A stretch of 64,000 nucleotides of DNA from Pyronema omphalodes. Taxonomy: Eukaryota > Ascomycota > Pezizomycetes > Pezizales > Pyronemataceae. The position numbers and the translations under genes are program-made. Location of the stretch: assembly GCA_024516155.1 (NCBI GenBank), contig JAJJXM010000050.1, positions 1-64,000 on the forward strand. The letters are read 5' to 3'. This document shows positions 19,462 through 32,000 of the stretch, piece after piece (the first letter of the stretch is position 1; every line of letters begins with the position of its first letter). Below the pieces are notes generated by a model that was not told the DNA's origin, made no database searches, and was given only the letters and a program-made list of their open reading frames with translations.

Positions 19462-21791
19462 TCCGAATGTTCGGATGTAATCTCCCAAACACGGGGGGAA
19501 TCTGGCGAAACCGGTGCGACCGCGGCTACCTGTTTAGCCTTTTTGGTAGGTCGCTCCTCTTCAGACCCTTCGTCGTCAGCCTCGTCGTCGGTTGACCTTG
19601 CTCTTTTCTTTTGGTTCACCGCAGCCACTTTTGCTGTAAGTTCGGTACCCTGGGAGGTCTTCTTCGCAAAGCATTCTAATGTGTGGTGGCTGGAACGTCC
19701 ACATCTCCAACAGGATGCCTTATCCGCCTTGTACTGGTCGATTTCAGACTGGGGTACACCGACCAATGCATCCCGGGTGCTCTGAAATTTCTTCTCTTTT
19801 GGTTTGTTGGAGGTTGAAGGTCTATCCCTCTGGTTATCCTTCGATTTCTGGTGACGTCCCTTATCTTTGTCGTTCTTCTTTGTTGACCTATCTTTCTCCG
19901 GCTGGAAATCGATTTGTTATAGGAGTGGATTCTCCTTCCGGTTCATCTCCTTTTCTCTGTTGGTGGCCTTCTTTACAAGGGCAGCCTTGAAGAGTTCAAA
20001 TGATGGGTCGTATAAATCTTCGGTCAGATCCGATGCTGCTCGGACGACCTCATCAGCGAGGGACTGAGCATACATCTCCCGGAGAACCTCTCCCTGAAGC
20101 TGAGCCTTCTCCTGGTAGATCGACATTCGGATTCCCCACTGGTCGGCGGGAAGCCCGGTCTTGTGCCAGCCCGGTAGGTGTTTCCAGCGAAGCTTGTTCA
20201 TTTTCGCGGTGTAGTTCCGGCGCTCATGTGGGTCGCGGAAGTATTGAGTCATTGCCGCCGCGTAGGTTTCCCAGCTGTCTTGCTGCTTCGAGGACTCCCA
20301 TGTGTCGACGCGATTCTGGTGCCATTGGCGTGCATTGCCCTTGAGGAAGGATCCAAGCCAATGGATCTTTTGGAGGTCCGTTTGATAGTCAATTGCTCGG
20401 ACTGTCATGAACTCTTTCACGGCCTTGAACCAAGGCATGAACTCTGCCTTCTCCCCAGAAAAGGATTCTGGTTCCTTCATTTTAGGCGCTTTACCAACGA
20501 CCACGGGTGCCCTGTTTTTTGACACCCTATTCTTCTTATCCCTTTTGCGGAGGTCCCGAATGTATCGCCGAATTTCCTTTGGGATTTGTTCGGCATACCT
20601 GGGCGCAGAGTCTGAATCTGAATCGGAGGACTCAGAGCTACTACTGTCAGGTGGAGGAGGAGGAGGGGGTACACGTCCATTTGGTGGACTACTTCCCCGT
20701 CTGGAACCTTTTCGGGAGGCCTGAATGGATCCTGGTCCGTTCCGTTCATTTGGTCTGGGAGGAATCGGCGGCGGCAGGTTATAAAGGGAGTCATCATCTC
20801 CCTGGTCGTCGGGTTCGGAATTGGTCATGTCGTGGTCACTCTCCGGTGAAGGGGCCCGGCCATCTCTACAACGTCCTTGGATGACTTCACTGATTAGTGA
20901 TGCTACATCTGCTTGTCTACCCGGACCCGCAACCCTTTTGACCTGCTCCTGTAATTCCAGCTCAATTGCCTTCCACTTGTTGTCGAAGGCAGCCTGTAAC
21001 TCTTCCCTTTCGCGTTGACTTGCTGCGGCGGCCTCGTCTTGTTGCTTCTTCAGGCGATCATGATCCGCCTGTTGTCGTTTCTGAAGTTGTGAAAGGCGGT
21101 CCATTTCCTTTCGCACTCTCTTTTTCTCTTCCGCCAAGTCCGCCTTTAACGCAGCTTCCTTATCCTTCAACTCCTGCTTGTCTTTGGCCATCCGGGCCTC
21201 CAAGTCCTTTTCCTTTTGTCGTAATTCTGCTGCCCATCGTTCGCAGCTGGCGTTCCATTCCTCCTGTTTTGTGGCTTCCGCTTTATAATAAGCCATAATG
21301 ATTTGTTGGTTATTTTCCAACTTTTCGGTATAAGCCTCCAGGGTCACTTGTCGATGGACCTCGTCATTGGGCCGAGTGATCTGGAGGTCCTCCATTTGTC
21401 GTTGAAGCTGAGTATATGCTTCGGCAACCTCCATGAATTGGCGGTTGGTGAGGTTGAATTGGGCATTCACTGCGTTACCCATCTGTTGTTGTGTTTGTTG
21501 GAGGGCTTGGTCCAAGTTGACTTGGATGTTTTCATATGCCGTTTGCATATTCATGAACATCCGGATTGCATCGCCCTCGTCGTTCTGTATCTGGCTGCGT
21601 AAGTTGCTGATGTCTACAGCAGTACAAGCCAGTTGTCTCATCAGGTCCTCAGCCCATGGTGGGATGCTCGGAATACTGATGGAATCTGGTACCCCGCTCA
21701 TTTCCACCTCATTACTGACGCGGTCTGGGTCAGCACTGAGGAGAGCCCATGAGGGGAGAGGTTGGAATTCGTATTCCATGAGTTGAGCCAT
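19452..21791 (-). CDS. gag: Element A Gag, with in-frame TAA before the zinc knuckle
   Basis: Gag starts at ATG 21791 shortly after the 5' LTR. The N-terminal half is a long Gln/Lys/Glu-rich coiled coil (about residues 150-290), followed by a Pro/Ser-rich acidic linker. A capsid-type region (FSGEKAEFMPWFKAVKEFM through ARQWHQNRVDTW) follows. At 19919-19917 an in-frame TAA interrupts the frame. The same frame then continues through a basic linker to the CCHC knuckle CWRCGRSSHHTLEC and ends at 19452. The stop may be a nonsense mutation or a readthrough site, since CAA follows it. Gag is about 780 residues if the stop is passed. Confidence 0.82.
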
Positions 21792-21857
21792 GTTGTAATA
21801 TGGTGGCTGATGCGTGCTTCTCGATTCACTCGGTGAGGTGTATGAGTAAACTTATAG

Positions 21858-23465
21858 TGTAAACCGGGGGTCCTAGGGTAATGGACGGCCGGGTAACTCT
21901 GAAATTCCCGAAAGAAAAGAGAGAAGCAATAATTCCAAGAAGGAGAATTATTACTTCTCAAGAGGATTCTTCTAACGGAAAGTAGAGGTGATAACAGTTA
22001 TAAGTTTAAACTCTCCTGCGTATCTCAGGGAGCGTTTCGAGGGTATCGGTTTCGTTTGGTGGTCGTTTCTTTCAGAGGGACGACCGGAGGTATTGTATCG
22101 ATTGGAGGTAAGTTATATATTTGAGGACGTCGGGTATGGACTCAAAAGATGACAATAACCCTTCGTGGGAAGTGTGGTTGTATTCGGGACAGTATTGATT
22201 GCGTTGCTGGATGATGGCTTCTTCGAGTGGGGGCTTTTGGCACTTTTATATTTTTCTTATCTTGAGCTCCCCACTCATATACCCTGCAAGCACTATGCGG
22301 TGGGCGGAAGTGGAAGTACCCTAAGACGTTGGTTGGCTACACCTCAACGTGATTTTTCCACCATACAAAATGCAACTTTCGGTAAAAACGCTAATATCGC
22401 GAATATACTTTAAGACATCCTCCGGGCCGTTATCCGGATGATGCCTTAGTCGTTTGCTAATGCCTAGACTCGTTCTCTTCGTCGTTTGCACTGATGTCAT
22501 TAATAATAATAAGGCATCGGAATGCATTTCGAGGAATGTGCATTGCAGGACCGGCCGACGCGTTCCTGTAACTAACTTCGGATTTCGATATCCGGTTGGC
22601 GATTCCGTCGCATCCGGTGAAGTCGTTTGTATGATCTGATAATGTCGTCATGGTCGGCAATAGACTGTGGGCCTTCCGGGGGTCCCTAATAGGAGGTGGT
22701 CCGATGTTCCGTTCGTCATACGGTCGTCTCGTCATATCGGCAGTTCGAAGGTGCGTTTGCGAAGATAAGGTTTCCGGTGATAACTAACCAAAGAGGCAGT
22801 TAACTCCTTATCTCCTTCGGCCGACTAGACTCCGCTGTCGTATGATGTTATTTGGCTTATCCGGTTTCCTCCGTCGGTCAGGCGTAATGCTTCGGTCACA
22901 TATGACTATGTTTTCTTGTTTTACGGCAAAGTGTTTCGTGAATACATTATCCCATCAAACTTAAATACAGTTCTTTCCCTCCTAACCTTCCTATCCTCAT
23001 CAACCTCAATATCTGTTTCCTGCGGTGACCTACTTGCGTCACATTCTCCTTTCTATTCGTATGTATATCTGGCCCGCCGGGTCTCTTAGTTCCACGACCC
23101 TTTCTGGACGGTTTTCTCGTATACGGCGGAAGAGGTGCGTTCGCTCAAAGGCTTCGGTAAGTCTTTGAGTGAGGCCCTAAGGTTATAAGTATTCCAGGTT
23201 TTTATCAGCGGCAGCGGTATGTTCCTCGAGGTATGGCTGCGCATTAGAAACCGCAGTCATTGATCGGAAACAGACCCACCTCGGGGGCTGCCCCGGGTTT
23301 CCCCGCCCTAGATGACGCTGACTTTTTCCCTGGCCCCCCATTATCCTACTTCCTGCGGGAAGTGGATGAAGGGTGGTTAGTAATAGCTCTCGCCTTTGGC
23401 TTGAGTTATTACTTAGGTAAGAATCCCCATTCTTTTCAAATGTCTTATCGGGGTAGGGTATGACA
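21858..23465 (-). repeat. 5' LTR of element A
   Basis: Co-linear with 6306-7913, the same 1608-bp length and about 1.2% different by eye. CTGTT follows at 23466-23470 as the target duplication. Confidence 0.92.
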
Positions 23466-23924
23466 CTGTTCCCCGTTGGGGTGTTGCTGGTCTTTCTCCG
23501 GGACGGGGGTCGGTTCATCCGGTGTCGGAGCGGGAGTTGTCGAGGAGCGGGCAGGCCCTGTGGCGCTGCATCTGGCTTCATGGCCGTCCATGTTAACCAG
23601 AAACCCACAGTCGTAGCAGACCCTCTTTCCTCGCTGCCAGGCCCGACAGGCCTTCCGAACGTCCAGATGTTTCCTCCGGATCACAGCCTCTAACTCGGGA
23701 TCGTGCGTCCGTCCGCAGTTGCATTCGCTGGTTCCTTCCCGCCCAGCGGTTGGAAAATAGTTGTAGTTTTCTTTCGATTGTCGATGCGTGGCGCAGTAGT
23801 CGTCGTAACAAAAGGTCCAGTGTTGAGCATCGTGTGGGGGATGCGTGGTTGTCGGTGGTGGGGCATCCTGGCGGTACCAGCCGCCGGAGTGTTGGTCGTT
23901 TTCGGGGTTTATGGGGCTAGCCAT
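23466..23924 (-). pseudogene. Element B ORF3, N-terminal part with Cys/His-rich domain
   Basis: The ATG at 23924 overlaps the pol stop by 16 bases. The protein carries HWTFCYDDYCATHRQSK, then CNCGRTHDPELEAV, CRAWQRGKRVCYDCGF and DGHEARC. All of these have positional counterparts in element D ORF3. The conserved Cys and His residues (CxxxxCxxH, CxCxxxHDPELE, CxxC, DGHxxxC) point to zinc binding. A Pro/Thr-rich linker follows, and the frame is cut at 23466 by element A. The rest lies at 6300-5822, and the join is in frame. Function unknown. Confidence 0.72.
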
Positions 23925-26880
23925 GGTTTTTTCAACCTTGGAGCCGGTTTTCTTGGGTAGGTTGTGTGAAATCGTCGGATAGCGTCGGGGGAATTCGTGA
24001 AGTTCTCCGATGGGTACCAAGTTCGGTCGGGATCAGGGAATCCCGTCCAACGTACACGATACTGGAGTCTGTTTCGATGATAGCGGGAATCAACTATCTC
24101 CTCCACTTCCCATTCCTCTTCGTCTTCAATAAAAATTGGTGGGGGAGGAGGTTGAACGTGCCCGGGGATCGGTGTAAGAGTAGGTTGAGCCAGCTCGAGC
24201 AATGAGATGTGAAATACGGGGTGTATTTTCACACTGGCGGGGAGATCAAATTTATACGCTCTCGTTCCCACGCGCTCGAGGATGGTGTATGGTCCCATCA
24301 GCTTGTAATCCAACTTGCTGGATGGGCGAGTTGTCTTCACGTTTTTCCTCCGCAACCACACCCTATCCCCCTCCCTGAGTACGGGATCCGGGTGTCTCTT
24401 CCGATTTGCCTGTTCTGCCTGGGCAGCCTGTGCATATCCGATTTCTGCCTGTAGTTCCCGGTGGAGGTTGGTGAGGGCTGAGACGTATTCCGCCACCTCC
24501 GGGAATCCTCCTTCTATTTTTCCTAGGCTGGGTGCGAACCGCGGATGATACCCATAATTCGCGAAAAAGGGGGTTACCTTTGTTGTCTCGGATTGAGTGT
24601 TGTTATGGCAAAACTCCGCCATTGGGAGTAGCTTTTCCCAGTCGTCCTGCTGGTAATTGCAGTACGCCCGCAGGTACTGTTCGAGGGTGGCGTTCGTGCG
24701 TTCGGTCTGTCCGTCGGTCTCGGGGTGGAATGCGGTGCTGAGCTTCCTTGACGTCCCCATTCCCCCCATCACTCGCTTCCAAAACGTCGAGGTGAATAGA
24801 GACCCGCGGTCGGAGACGATATCGTTAGGAGGTCTGTGGGCCCTGACCACATGCCTCAGGAATCCATCCGCCAGTTCCTTCGGCCCCATCGTATCCGCAC
24901 AGGCCACGAAGTGAGTCATCTTCGTGAACTGATCCACAATTACCCATAGGGCGTTGTTTCCTCCTCTTGACGGCAGTCCAGTGATAAAATCCATGGACAC
25001 CGAATCCCACGGCCTCGATGGTGGCTGTAAGGGCTTCAGGAGCCCGAAAGGGGCGTGCCTAACTGGCTTAATCCTTTTGCAGGTATCGCAGTGGTCTACG
25101 TATCGGTTGACATATTGGCGTTGCTGAGGCCAATAATAATTCCTACTGATTAGCTCCAAGGTCCTTGCCGGCCCTGGGTGTCCCGCAACGAGTGCATCAT
25201 GGTGGTCATGTAGGAGCCGTAGCCGCAACTCGTGGTCGTCTAGTACCCATATCAACCCCTCATACAGCAACAGCCCCTCCCGTTCTTCGCAAAGTCCCAA
25301 TGCTACCTTCCGGTCTATCTTCTCCCCAGTTCGTAATTTTCTTAATATCTCCTATATCTCCTGATCCTCCCTTGTTTTCTGTTGGATTTCATTTAACAAT
25401 TCCTCGTCGACCTGTATTTCCATGACCTCGGCAGAGTTGATCCAGAAGGTCTGCGGCGGCAAAAGAACTCGTTCCTTGTTCTGCCGGTGTTTCAGCTCCC
25501 CTTCCCAAGGAGAATGTCCTGATTCTCTTGATAGGATGTCGGGCTTTCCCGCCAGTTTGCCGGGTCGATACGTTATTGCGAAGTCGTAATTCGCCAACAT
25601 TTCCGCCCACCTTGCCTGCCGTAGGTTTAGGTCTTTTTTCGTAGTCCAATATTCCAAATTTTTATGGTCCGTCAATATAGTAATCTTGTGTCGAGTATTC
25701 TTGCAGTAGGTACCCCATTTATTTAGCCCTTCAACTATGGCGAGGAGTTCTTTATCGTGTATATCGTAATTTAGTTCCGGGTCCTTCAGTTTGCGCGAGA
25801 AATATCCCAAGGGATGTAGAATGCCTTGGTCGTCCGGCTGCGAGCAGACTGCTCCGATGGCGTAATCCGACGCATCTGTCTCCAGAGTTAAGGGTTTTGT
25901 GGGGTCAAAATGTCGGAGGATAGGTTCAGAAATCATTGCCCGTTTCAGCTGTTCGAATGCTGATTTAGCCGCGTCGTCCCATTTCCATGTTACATCCTTC
26001 CTCGTCAGTTTTGTAAGAGGCGCCGTGATTTTGCTAAAATCCCGGATAAACCTCCTATAGAAGTTGGCGAACCCTATGAAACTCTGGATTCCCTTCACGT
26101 TTGTCGGTTCCCTCCATTCTGCCACTGCTCTTACCTTCTCCGGATCCATCCTTATCCCCGTTGGTGAGATGATATATCCCAAGTACTCCGTCTCCGTGGT
26201 GTGAAACTCGCATTTTGAGGCCTTGAGCCTCAACTTCACCTTATCCAGCCGTTCCAAAACCTTTCTCACATGTTGTTGGTGTTGATGCAGATCATCCGAG
26301 TAGATGAGGATGTCGTCGAGGTATGCCAGACAGAAGATGTCTAGATAGTCGCTGAGAACCTCGTTCATCCACCTCTGAAAGGATGCTGGAGCGTTGGTAA
26401 GACCGAATGGCATGACCAAATACTCAAAAAGACCGTATTTCGTCCGAAAAGCGGTCTTCCATTCGTCCCCCTTTGCGATTCGCAGGTTATGATAGGCGTC
26501 CCGTACGTCGAGTTTCGTCTATATTTTTGCGTTCCATAGTCGATCCAACGCTTCCCCTATCAACGGAAGAGGTGTTCTATCTTTCACTGTGATCTCGTTA
26601 AGCCCCCGATAATCCACACAGAGTCTCACTGTGCCATCCTTCTTTTTCACAAAATGAATCGGGGCCCCCGCCGGTGATGTCGAGCGGCGTATCCATCCCT
26701 TCTCCAGGCTCGTATCCAAGTATTCTTTTAACGTCTTCAACCTTCCCTCGTCCAATGCTCGAAGGGGTTCGAATGGTGCAACCCCTCCCTTCACCAACGG
26801 AATCCGATGGTCGTGATGGCGGTGTGGGGGTCGTCCGGACACTTCTTCTTTATCGAATACATGCAAGAAGTCGTGATATT
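23909..26880 (-). pseudogene. pol: Element B pol, two nonsense codons, 5' end lost
   Basis: The frame begins mid-gene at 26880, where element C starts; anything upstream is C LTR sequence. It carries the RT N-terminal region (PLRALDEGRLKTLKEYL), LRLCVDYRGLNEI-type motifs, an intact YLDDILIYSDD, RNase H (ETDASDYAIGAVCS), the integrase zinc domain (HHDALVAGHPG through CDTCKRIK), the catalytic core (SMDFITGLP, VSDRGSLF, GQTERTN) and a chromodomain (EWEVEEIVDSRYHRN). Two TAG codons interrupt one otherwise continuous frame. One is at 26521-26519 in NAKI-TKLDVRD, where Tyr is expected. The other is at 25354-25352 in the connection region. Pol stops at 23911-23909 inside the start of ORF3. Confidence 0.88.
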
Positions 26881-27409
26881 TGTCACGGCACACGGCTGAC
26901 GAGCCGTTGTGTTGCGTCATCATGTTGTCGTGGTTGTTGATTGACATCGTGCCGTTGTCTTGCCGTGTTGTGTTGTGTTGCCGTTGTGTTGTTGTTGTGT
27001 GTGCCGTGCCATTGTGACTGAAAGACTGATTGATGATGGATGACGTACCACGAGCTGGAGAGCTGTGGCGTCGCAGGTGAATTGATGGAGAACGGAAGCT
27101 CATGTAGCGATGATTGTATGACGGCCCAGCAAGAGTGCTGGCCGCCCCTTTGTACATAAGGAGGCTTGCCTCCCCGTTGTTGAGATTCTCCATCGAACGT
27201 CTTGTGTCTTCTCCTTGCTCCTAATATAAGACTTCTTCTTCCAAGTCCTACGTCACTCTTGTCCTTGTCCCTGTTCCTGTTTAGTGTGCCGTCCGTCTGA
27301 CGAGCTCTTCGGTCCTTGTCCTGCCGTTCCCCGTCCCGGAACCTGCCTAGTCACTCTTGCCGGTAGTGTTCAGTGTGTCCCTTGAACGTCCGTTCTCGGT
27401 TCCCTGACA
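26881..27409 (+). repeat. 5' LTR of element C
   Basis: A 529-bp LTR with TGTCA/TGACA ends. It contains a GTTGT/GCCGT-rich micro-repeat region (about 26900-27000) that differs in phrasing from the 3' copy. Confidence 0.92.
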
Positions 27410-27444
27410 TTACGTTCGATCGATTAATTATTCAACCGACACGC

Positions 27445-27687
27445 ATGAACCGCACCGGTTCTGCCTGGACCTACGCACTAAAACAAGCTCTTGAAACGCA
27501 CACCTTACACGAAACCTTTGGGATCCCCGACAGATTCGCTGGCGCAGTGCGAAGAACCATCCGACGAGCAGAAAATAACTGCTACCTTGTGGTCCGCTGG
27601 CAACTCCAGGACTACACTTATCAGGAGCACATCCGCCGCACCATCAGACTCAAGCCAATCCTCAGAGCCCGCCAGAATGCATATTAA
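27445..27687 (+). CDS. Element C leader ORF overlapping the gag start
   Basis: An 80-residue basic ORF starts at the first ATG after the 5' LTR. It ends in TAA at 27685-27687, eight bases beyond the gag ATG at 27677, so stop and start overlap. No family is recognised. It may be a regulatory upstream ORF whose termination feeds reinitiation at gag, or the remains of a longer Gag N terminus. This is inference from position only. Confidence 0.4.
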   Translation: MNRTGSAWTYALKQALETHTLHETFGIPDRFAGAVRRTIRRAENNCYLVVRWQLQDYTYQEHIRRTIRLKPILRARQNAY

Positions 27688-29023
27688 ACTTATTGACGAA
27701 GGACACTGGCAACAAATTGTGAACGCCGCCGCCATGACCCAGTTCCCCGACGGCCATGAACCGCTCACCTTTACCAAACAACTCGCACAAGCCATCTTAG
27801 ACGCTCAGGACCACCCCACGGGTTATCTCTTAAACGACCTCGCGGAAACCCCCGGCTCCCGTAACAGCACTCGGGTATCCAGCCCTGTCGCCTCCCGCGC
27901 TCCGGAAGCTCCCACCCCTGCCCCCATTCCCCCTGTCGTGATCCAGACTGGCTCCGTCCAGGTCTACCCGAACGGCCCAGAACCAGCACCGCGAGCCGCC
28001 GCACCCCCTACCACAGCCGCAGCCGCAGCCCCCGCCCCCGCGATAATCGCACCAATCCCTAGACCCCCCCCCTGTGACCCCGAGATCCTCCTAACCCCGG
28101 AGGAACAAGCCGATACAAACGAAATCCACTACTACGAGAAAGAGCTCACCCGTCAGCGTGAACTCATCAACGCGCTACTCGCCTCCCCCGGCATCCGCGT
28201 AACCGGAGACAAAATCTCGGATCCGCCAACCTTCGACGGGTCCAACAGGGAGGACCTCCGCCGCTTTGTCTCCTTGCTTCGTATCAAGTTAGTGAGCGAT
28301 GAACTACGTTTCACGACCCCCCATAAACGGATTTCTTACGCCATGGGCCGCCTCCGCGGACGCGCCCTGGATCAGATTCTTCCTTATATCAAGGAAAACG
28401 GCAACCGCTGGGCTCTCAACGACGTCGAGGACGTCATTAAAATTTTACAGCGTACCTTCGGAGACCCGGACGAGCGCGCAACGGCTCGTTTCAAACTACA
28501 AAGTCTCCGACAGAACAACCGCGAATTTTCGGACTACTATGCAGAGTTCTCCCGCCTAGTCGCAGAGTTAGGCTGGGACGAAGCCGCCACCATGGATGCC
28601 CTGCGTAACGGCCTGTCCCTTGAGCTACACGAGAAGTTGGTTGGTGCCCCGCCCACCACCACGATGCACGAATTCGTCGAACAGTGTCAAAAATTGGACT
28701 CCCAATTAAGGGCACTTGAAAACCTCCGCAAGCTGCGTACCAACCGCGGCCAAGTTAAGACCACTACCACCGCCACCCCCACCACCAGTCGCCCCACCCC
28801 CGCTACCCAAGCCACCACCGCCTCCTCCAGCAAGCAAACCCCGGCCCAGGGACCCCGTCAGAAACTGTCGGCACAGGAGCGCGCGACCCGCCTATCAGAA
28901 GGACGTTGCCTCTACTGCGGTGGCCTCGGCCACATGGCTGCGTCGTGCCCCGCCAAGACGAATGTTGAAGTGGCGAGTGTGGAATTAGTGGATGCTGAAG
29001 AAGAAGTGTCCGGAAAAGAATAA
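27677..29023 (+). CDS. gag: Element C Gag with zinc knuckle
   Basis: About 448 residues from ATG 27677 to TAA 29021-29023. The N-terminal part includes a Pro/Ala-rich linker. The capsid-type domain spans KISDPPTFDGSNREDLRRF through HEKLVGAPPTTTMHEF. A Thr/Pro-rich stretch leads to a CCHC knuckle, CLYCGGLGHMAASC. The protein binds the genomic RNA and forms particles. The frame is open upstream of the ATG but without another ATG. Confidence 0.85.
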   Translation: MHIKLIDEGHWQQIVNAAAMTQFPDGHEPLTFTKQLAQAILDAQDHPTGYLLNDLAETPGSRNSTRVSSPVASRAPEAPTPAPIPPVVIQTGSVQVYPNGPEPAPRAAAPPTTAAAAAPAPAIIAPIPRPPPCDPEILLTPEEQADTNEIHYYEKELTRQRELINALLASPGIRVTGDKISDPPTFDGSNREDLRRFVSLLRIKLVSDELRFTTPHKRISYAMGRLRGRALDQILPYIKENGNRWALNDVEDVIKILQRTFGDPDERATARFKLQSLRQNNREFSDYYAEFSRLVAELGWDEAATMDALRNGLSLELHEKLVGAPPTTTMHEFVEQCQKLDSQLRALENLRKLRTNRGQVKTTTTATPTTSRPTPATQATTASSSKQTPAQGPRQKLSAQERATRLSEGRCLYCGGLGHMAASCPAKTNVEVASVELVDAEEEVSGKE

Positions 29024-29028
29024 ACTAG

Positions 29029-32000
29029 CTGCAAGAAGATGGCTCTGCCGCTGGTGGGAATATTATTGCTGATACATTGCTATTATCGGGCGCAAGTTTT
29101 ACTGGAAAGTTAGAATGCAAACACCTTGTCCTCTCCTGTTCCTTGTTTTCCAATAACCGCTCCGTGAAAACAGTAGCGCTCGTTGACTGCGGCGCCACTG
29201 GTATCGCCTTTGTTGACCGCAATTTCGCCCGCCATCACAAACTCCCCCTAACCCCCCTATCCACCGCCCGAACGGTCGAAGTTATCGACGGCCGCCCCAT
29301 ATCCTCAGGAAAAATAACACACCTCGCCCAAGTAGAGTGTACCATCAACGGTCACTCGGAAACCCTTCCCATGTTTGTCACCAAGCTGGGTCACTACCCG
29401 GTGGTGTTGGGTATCCCTTGGTTGAAGAAACACGGTGTAACAATAAGCTTCAGTTCCAACACTGTAAGCTTCGACTCCCAATACTGCCTAAGGAACTGCA
29501 CCCCGTTGCCTGTGAGCACAACCGGTGTCGAGGTCCTGGACTCGAGGCCCCCTCCCGCTGTCCACGAGCCCGACACAAACCCCTTGCCGGAGTTGGAAGA
29601 CTCGGTCCCCGACCCCCCGGACGAACCCCCAATAGAGATCTCAAGTCTAACCATCACCGACTTCAAGGAAATGGTAGAAGACGAAAGCCTGACAGTGTTC
29701 TCGCTATCGTTGGACGAGATCACCGTCGCCCTACAAGACAAGCCCCCCCTCACGGACGACGAACTGAAAGACATGATCCCCGAGGAGTATCATGACTACC
29801 TTGATTTATTCAAGGAGGTCAACGCGAAGGAACTTCCCCCGCACCGACCCTACGACCACAAGATCCCACTGAAAGAGGGATTCGTTCCGCCCTTTGGCCC
29901 GTTATACTCGCTGTCACGCAACGAGTTGCAGACGCTGAAAACATGGCTCGATGAGAATTTGGAGAAAGGATTTATACAACGCTCCCAATCACCAGCCGCC
30001 TCGCGGATATTATTCGTGAAAAAATCAGACGGATCCCTACGCCTGTGTGTCGACTACCGAAGACTGAATGAAGGTACCGAGAAGAACCGGTACCCGCTGC
30101 CATTGATACAGGAAACGATGATGAATCTTTCCAAAGCTCAATACTTTACGACCCTTGATGTCCGCAGCGCTTATAACCTTATCAGAATGGCAGAGGGCGA
30201 AGAATGGAAGACGGCCTTCCGCACACGGTACGGCCTGTTTGAATCGAAAGTGATGCCCTTTGGGCTCACCAACGCGCCTGCCGATTTCCAGGCATTTATA
30301 GATGATGTCCTGAGACCATACCTAGACCAGTTTTGTACGGCATACTTGGACGATATCCTCGTATTCTCCGAAACAAAGTCCGATCACACCGCACACGTCC
30401 GGAAGATCTTGGAACGACTCAAACAAGAAAAACTGCACTTGAAGCCAGAGAAGTGTAAGTTTGCTAAAGCAGAAGTACAGTACCTGGGCTACAACATCGG
30501 CCGCGATGGCGCGCGCATGATGGATTCCAAAGTAGCCACAGTGAGAGATTGGAAGGAACCAACCAACTTGAAACAAGTCCAAGAGTTCCTGGGCTTCGCG
30601 AACTTCTACCGAAGATTTATCAAAGACTACTCAAAAGTGGTCTCCCCGCTTACAGCTCTGACCAAAAAGAAAGATGGTAAAGCAATCCCCTTTATCTGGG
30701 GTAAAGATCAGCAGAGCGCCTTCGACCGACTGAAGGACGAATTTACATCAGCACCTATCCTGAAGCACTTCGACTACGAGAAACCGATTGTAGTAGAAAC
30801 AGACGCATCTGACTATGTGTCCGCTGGAGTTTTATCACAATACGACGACGATAACGTGTTACACCCCGTCGCATTTTATTCCAAGAAGCATTCCCCGGCA
30901 GAATGCAACTACGAAATCTACGACAAAGAACTACTGGCAATAGTTCGTTGTTTTGAGGAATGGCGTCCCCACTTAGAAGGCTCCGCCTTCCCTATAAAAG
31001 TATTGACGGATCACAAGAATCTCGAATACTTCATGACGACAAAGCTGCTGAATAGACGACAAGCACGCTGGTCCGAGTTCCTGTCTCGGTTTAACTTTGT
31101 GATCACCTATCGACCGGGAACGTTGGGAGGAAAACCGGACGCCCTGACAAGAAGAGCCGCCGACCTCCCGGAAGAGGGAGACGAACGCATACTGGCGAAC
31201 CAGCAAGCTGTTCTGAAGGCACAGAACTTTCCGTTATGCATGACCCCACCAATGAAACTCGCACCTTCCGAAGTAGACCTCCTGTTCACAGAGGGCTACA
31301 AGACAGATCCATTCCCCAACCGAGTGTTCGGAATGCTGGAAGATGGCACACAAATCTGTAAGGACATATCGCTCGCCGATTGCTCCGTGTTGGAAAACAG
31401 ATTGTACTACCAAGATTGCCTCTATGTCCCCGCGCTGGATAAGCTACGATTGAAACTACTGCAAGATCACCACGACCCCCCCACCATGGGACACCCGGGC
31501 CGTGCGAAGACTTTCGAACTCCTCGCCAGGAATTATTACTGGCCCTCGATGAGAAAAGATGTGGACCAATTCGTCCGAAATTGCCACACCTGTAAAAGAA
31601 CAAAGGCTACCCGCCACGCACCCTATGGAACCCTGAAGCCCCTACCGGTTCCGCACCACCCTTGGCAGAATATATCGGTGGATTTTGTTACTGGACTACC
31701 GACATCAGAAGGCTTCGACGCAATATGCGCGATCGTTTGCCGACCAACGAAACAGAGACACTTAGTGCCCTGTCATTCCACGATAGACGCTGAAGGCTTC
31801 GCGCAACTCTTCCTGGAAAACGTATTCAAACTACACGGCCTACCAGACACAGTAGTGTCCGACCGCGGTCCGCAATTTGTGGCCCATTTCTGGAAACACT
31901 TGGCGAATTGCATGGGTATCGAAATTGCCACGAGTACGGCCTTTCATCCCCAAACCGACGGCCAAACAGAGAGAATTAACGCGGTTACGGAGCAATATCT

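Larger units (their letters stand above)
6306..23465 (-). mobile_element. Ty3/gypsy chromovirus A, complete, inserted in B ORF3
   Basis: Two direct repeats of exactly 1608 bp (6306-7913 and 21858-23465) bound the element, beginning TGTAA and ending TGACA. CTGTT precedes the left LTR (6301-6305) and follows the right one (23466-23470), a perfect TSD. I count about 19 differences between the LTRs, roughly 1.2%. Without element D and its duplicated ATCGG, A would be about 9.5 kb. Gene order on the minus strand is gag (21791-19452), protease, then RT, RNase H, integrase and chromodomain (ending at 8082). A has no ORF3, unlike B and D. Confidence 0.93.

Noticed and set aside
26881..27193. Apparent start of element B pol at a Met inside the C LTR
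   Set aside because: The first 104 codons are C LTR, also found at 32758-33070. True B pol coding begins at 26880.
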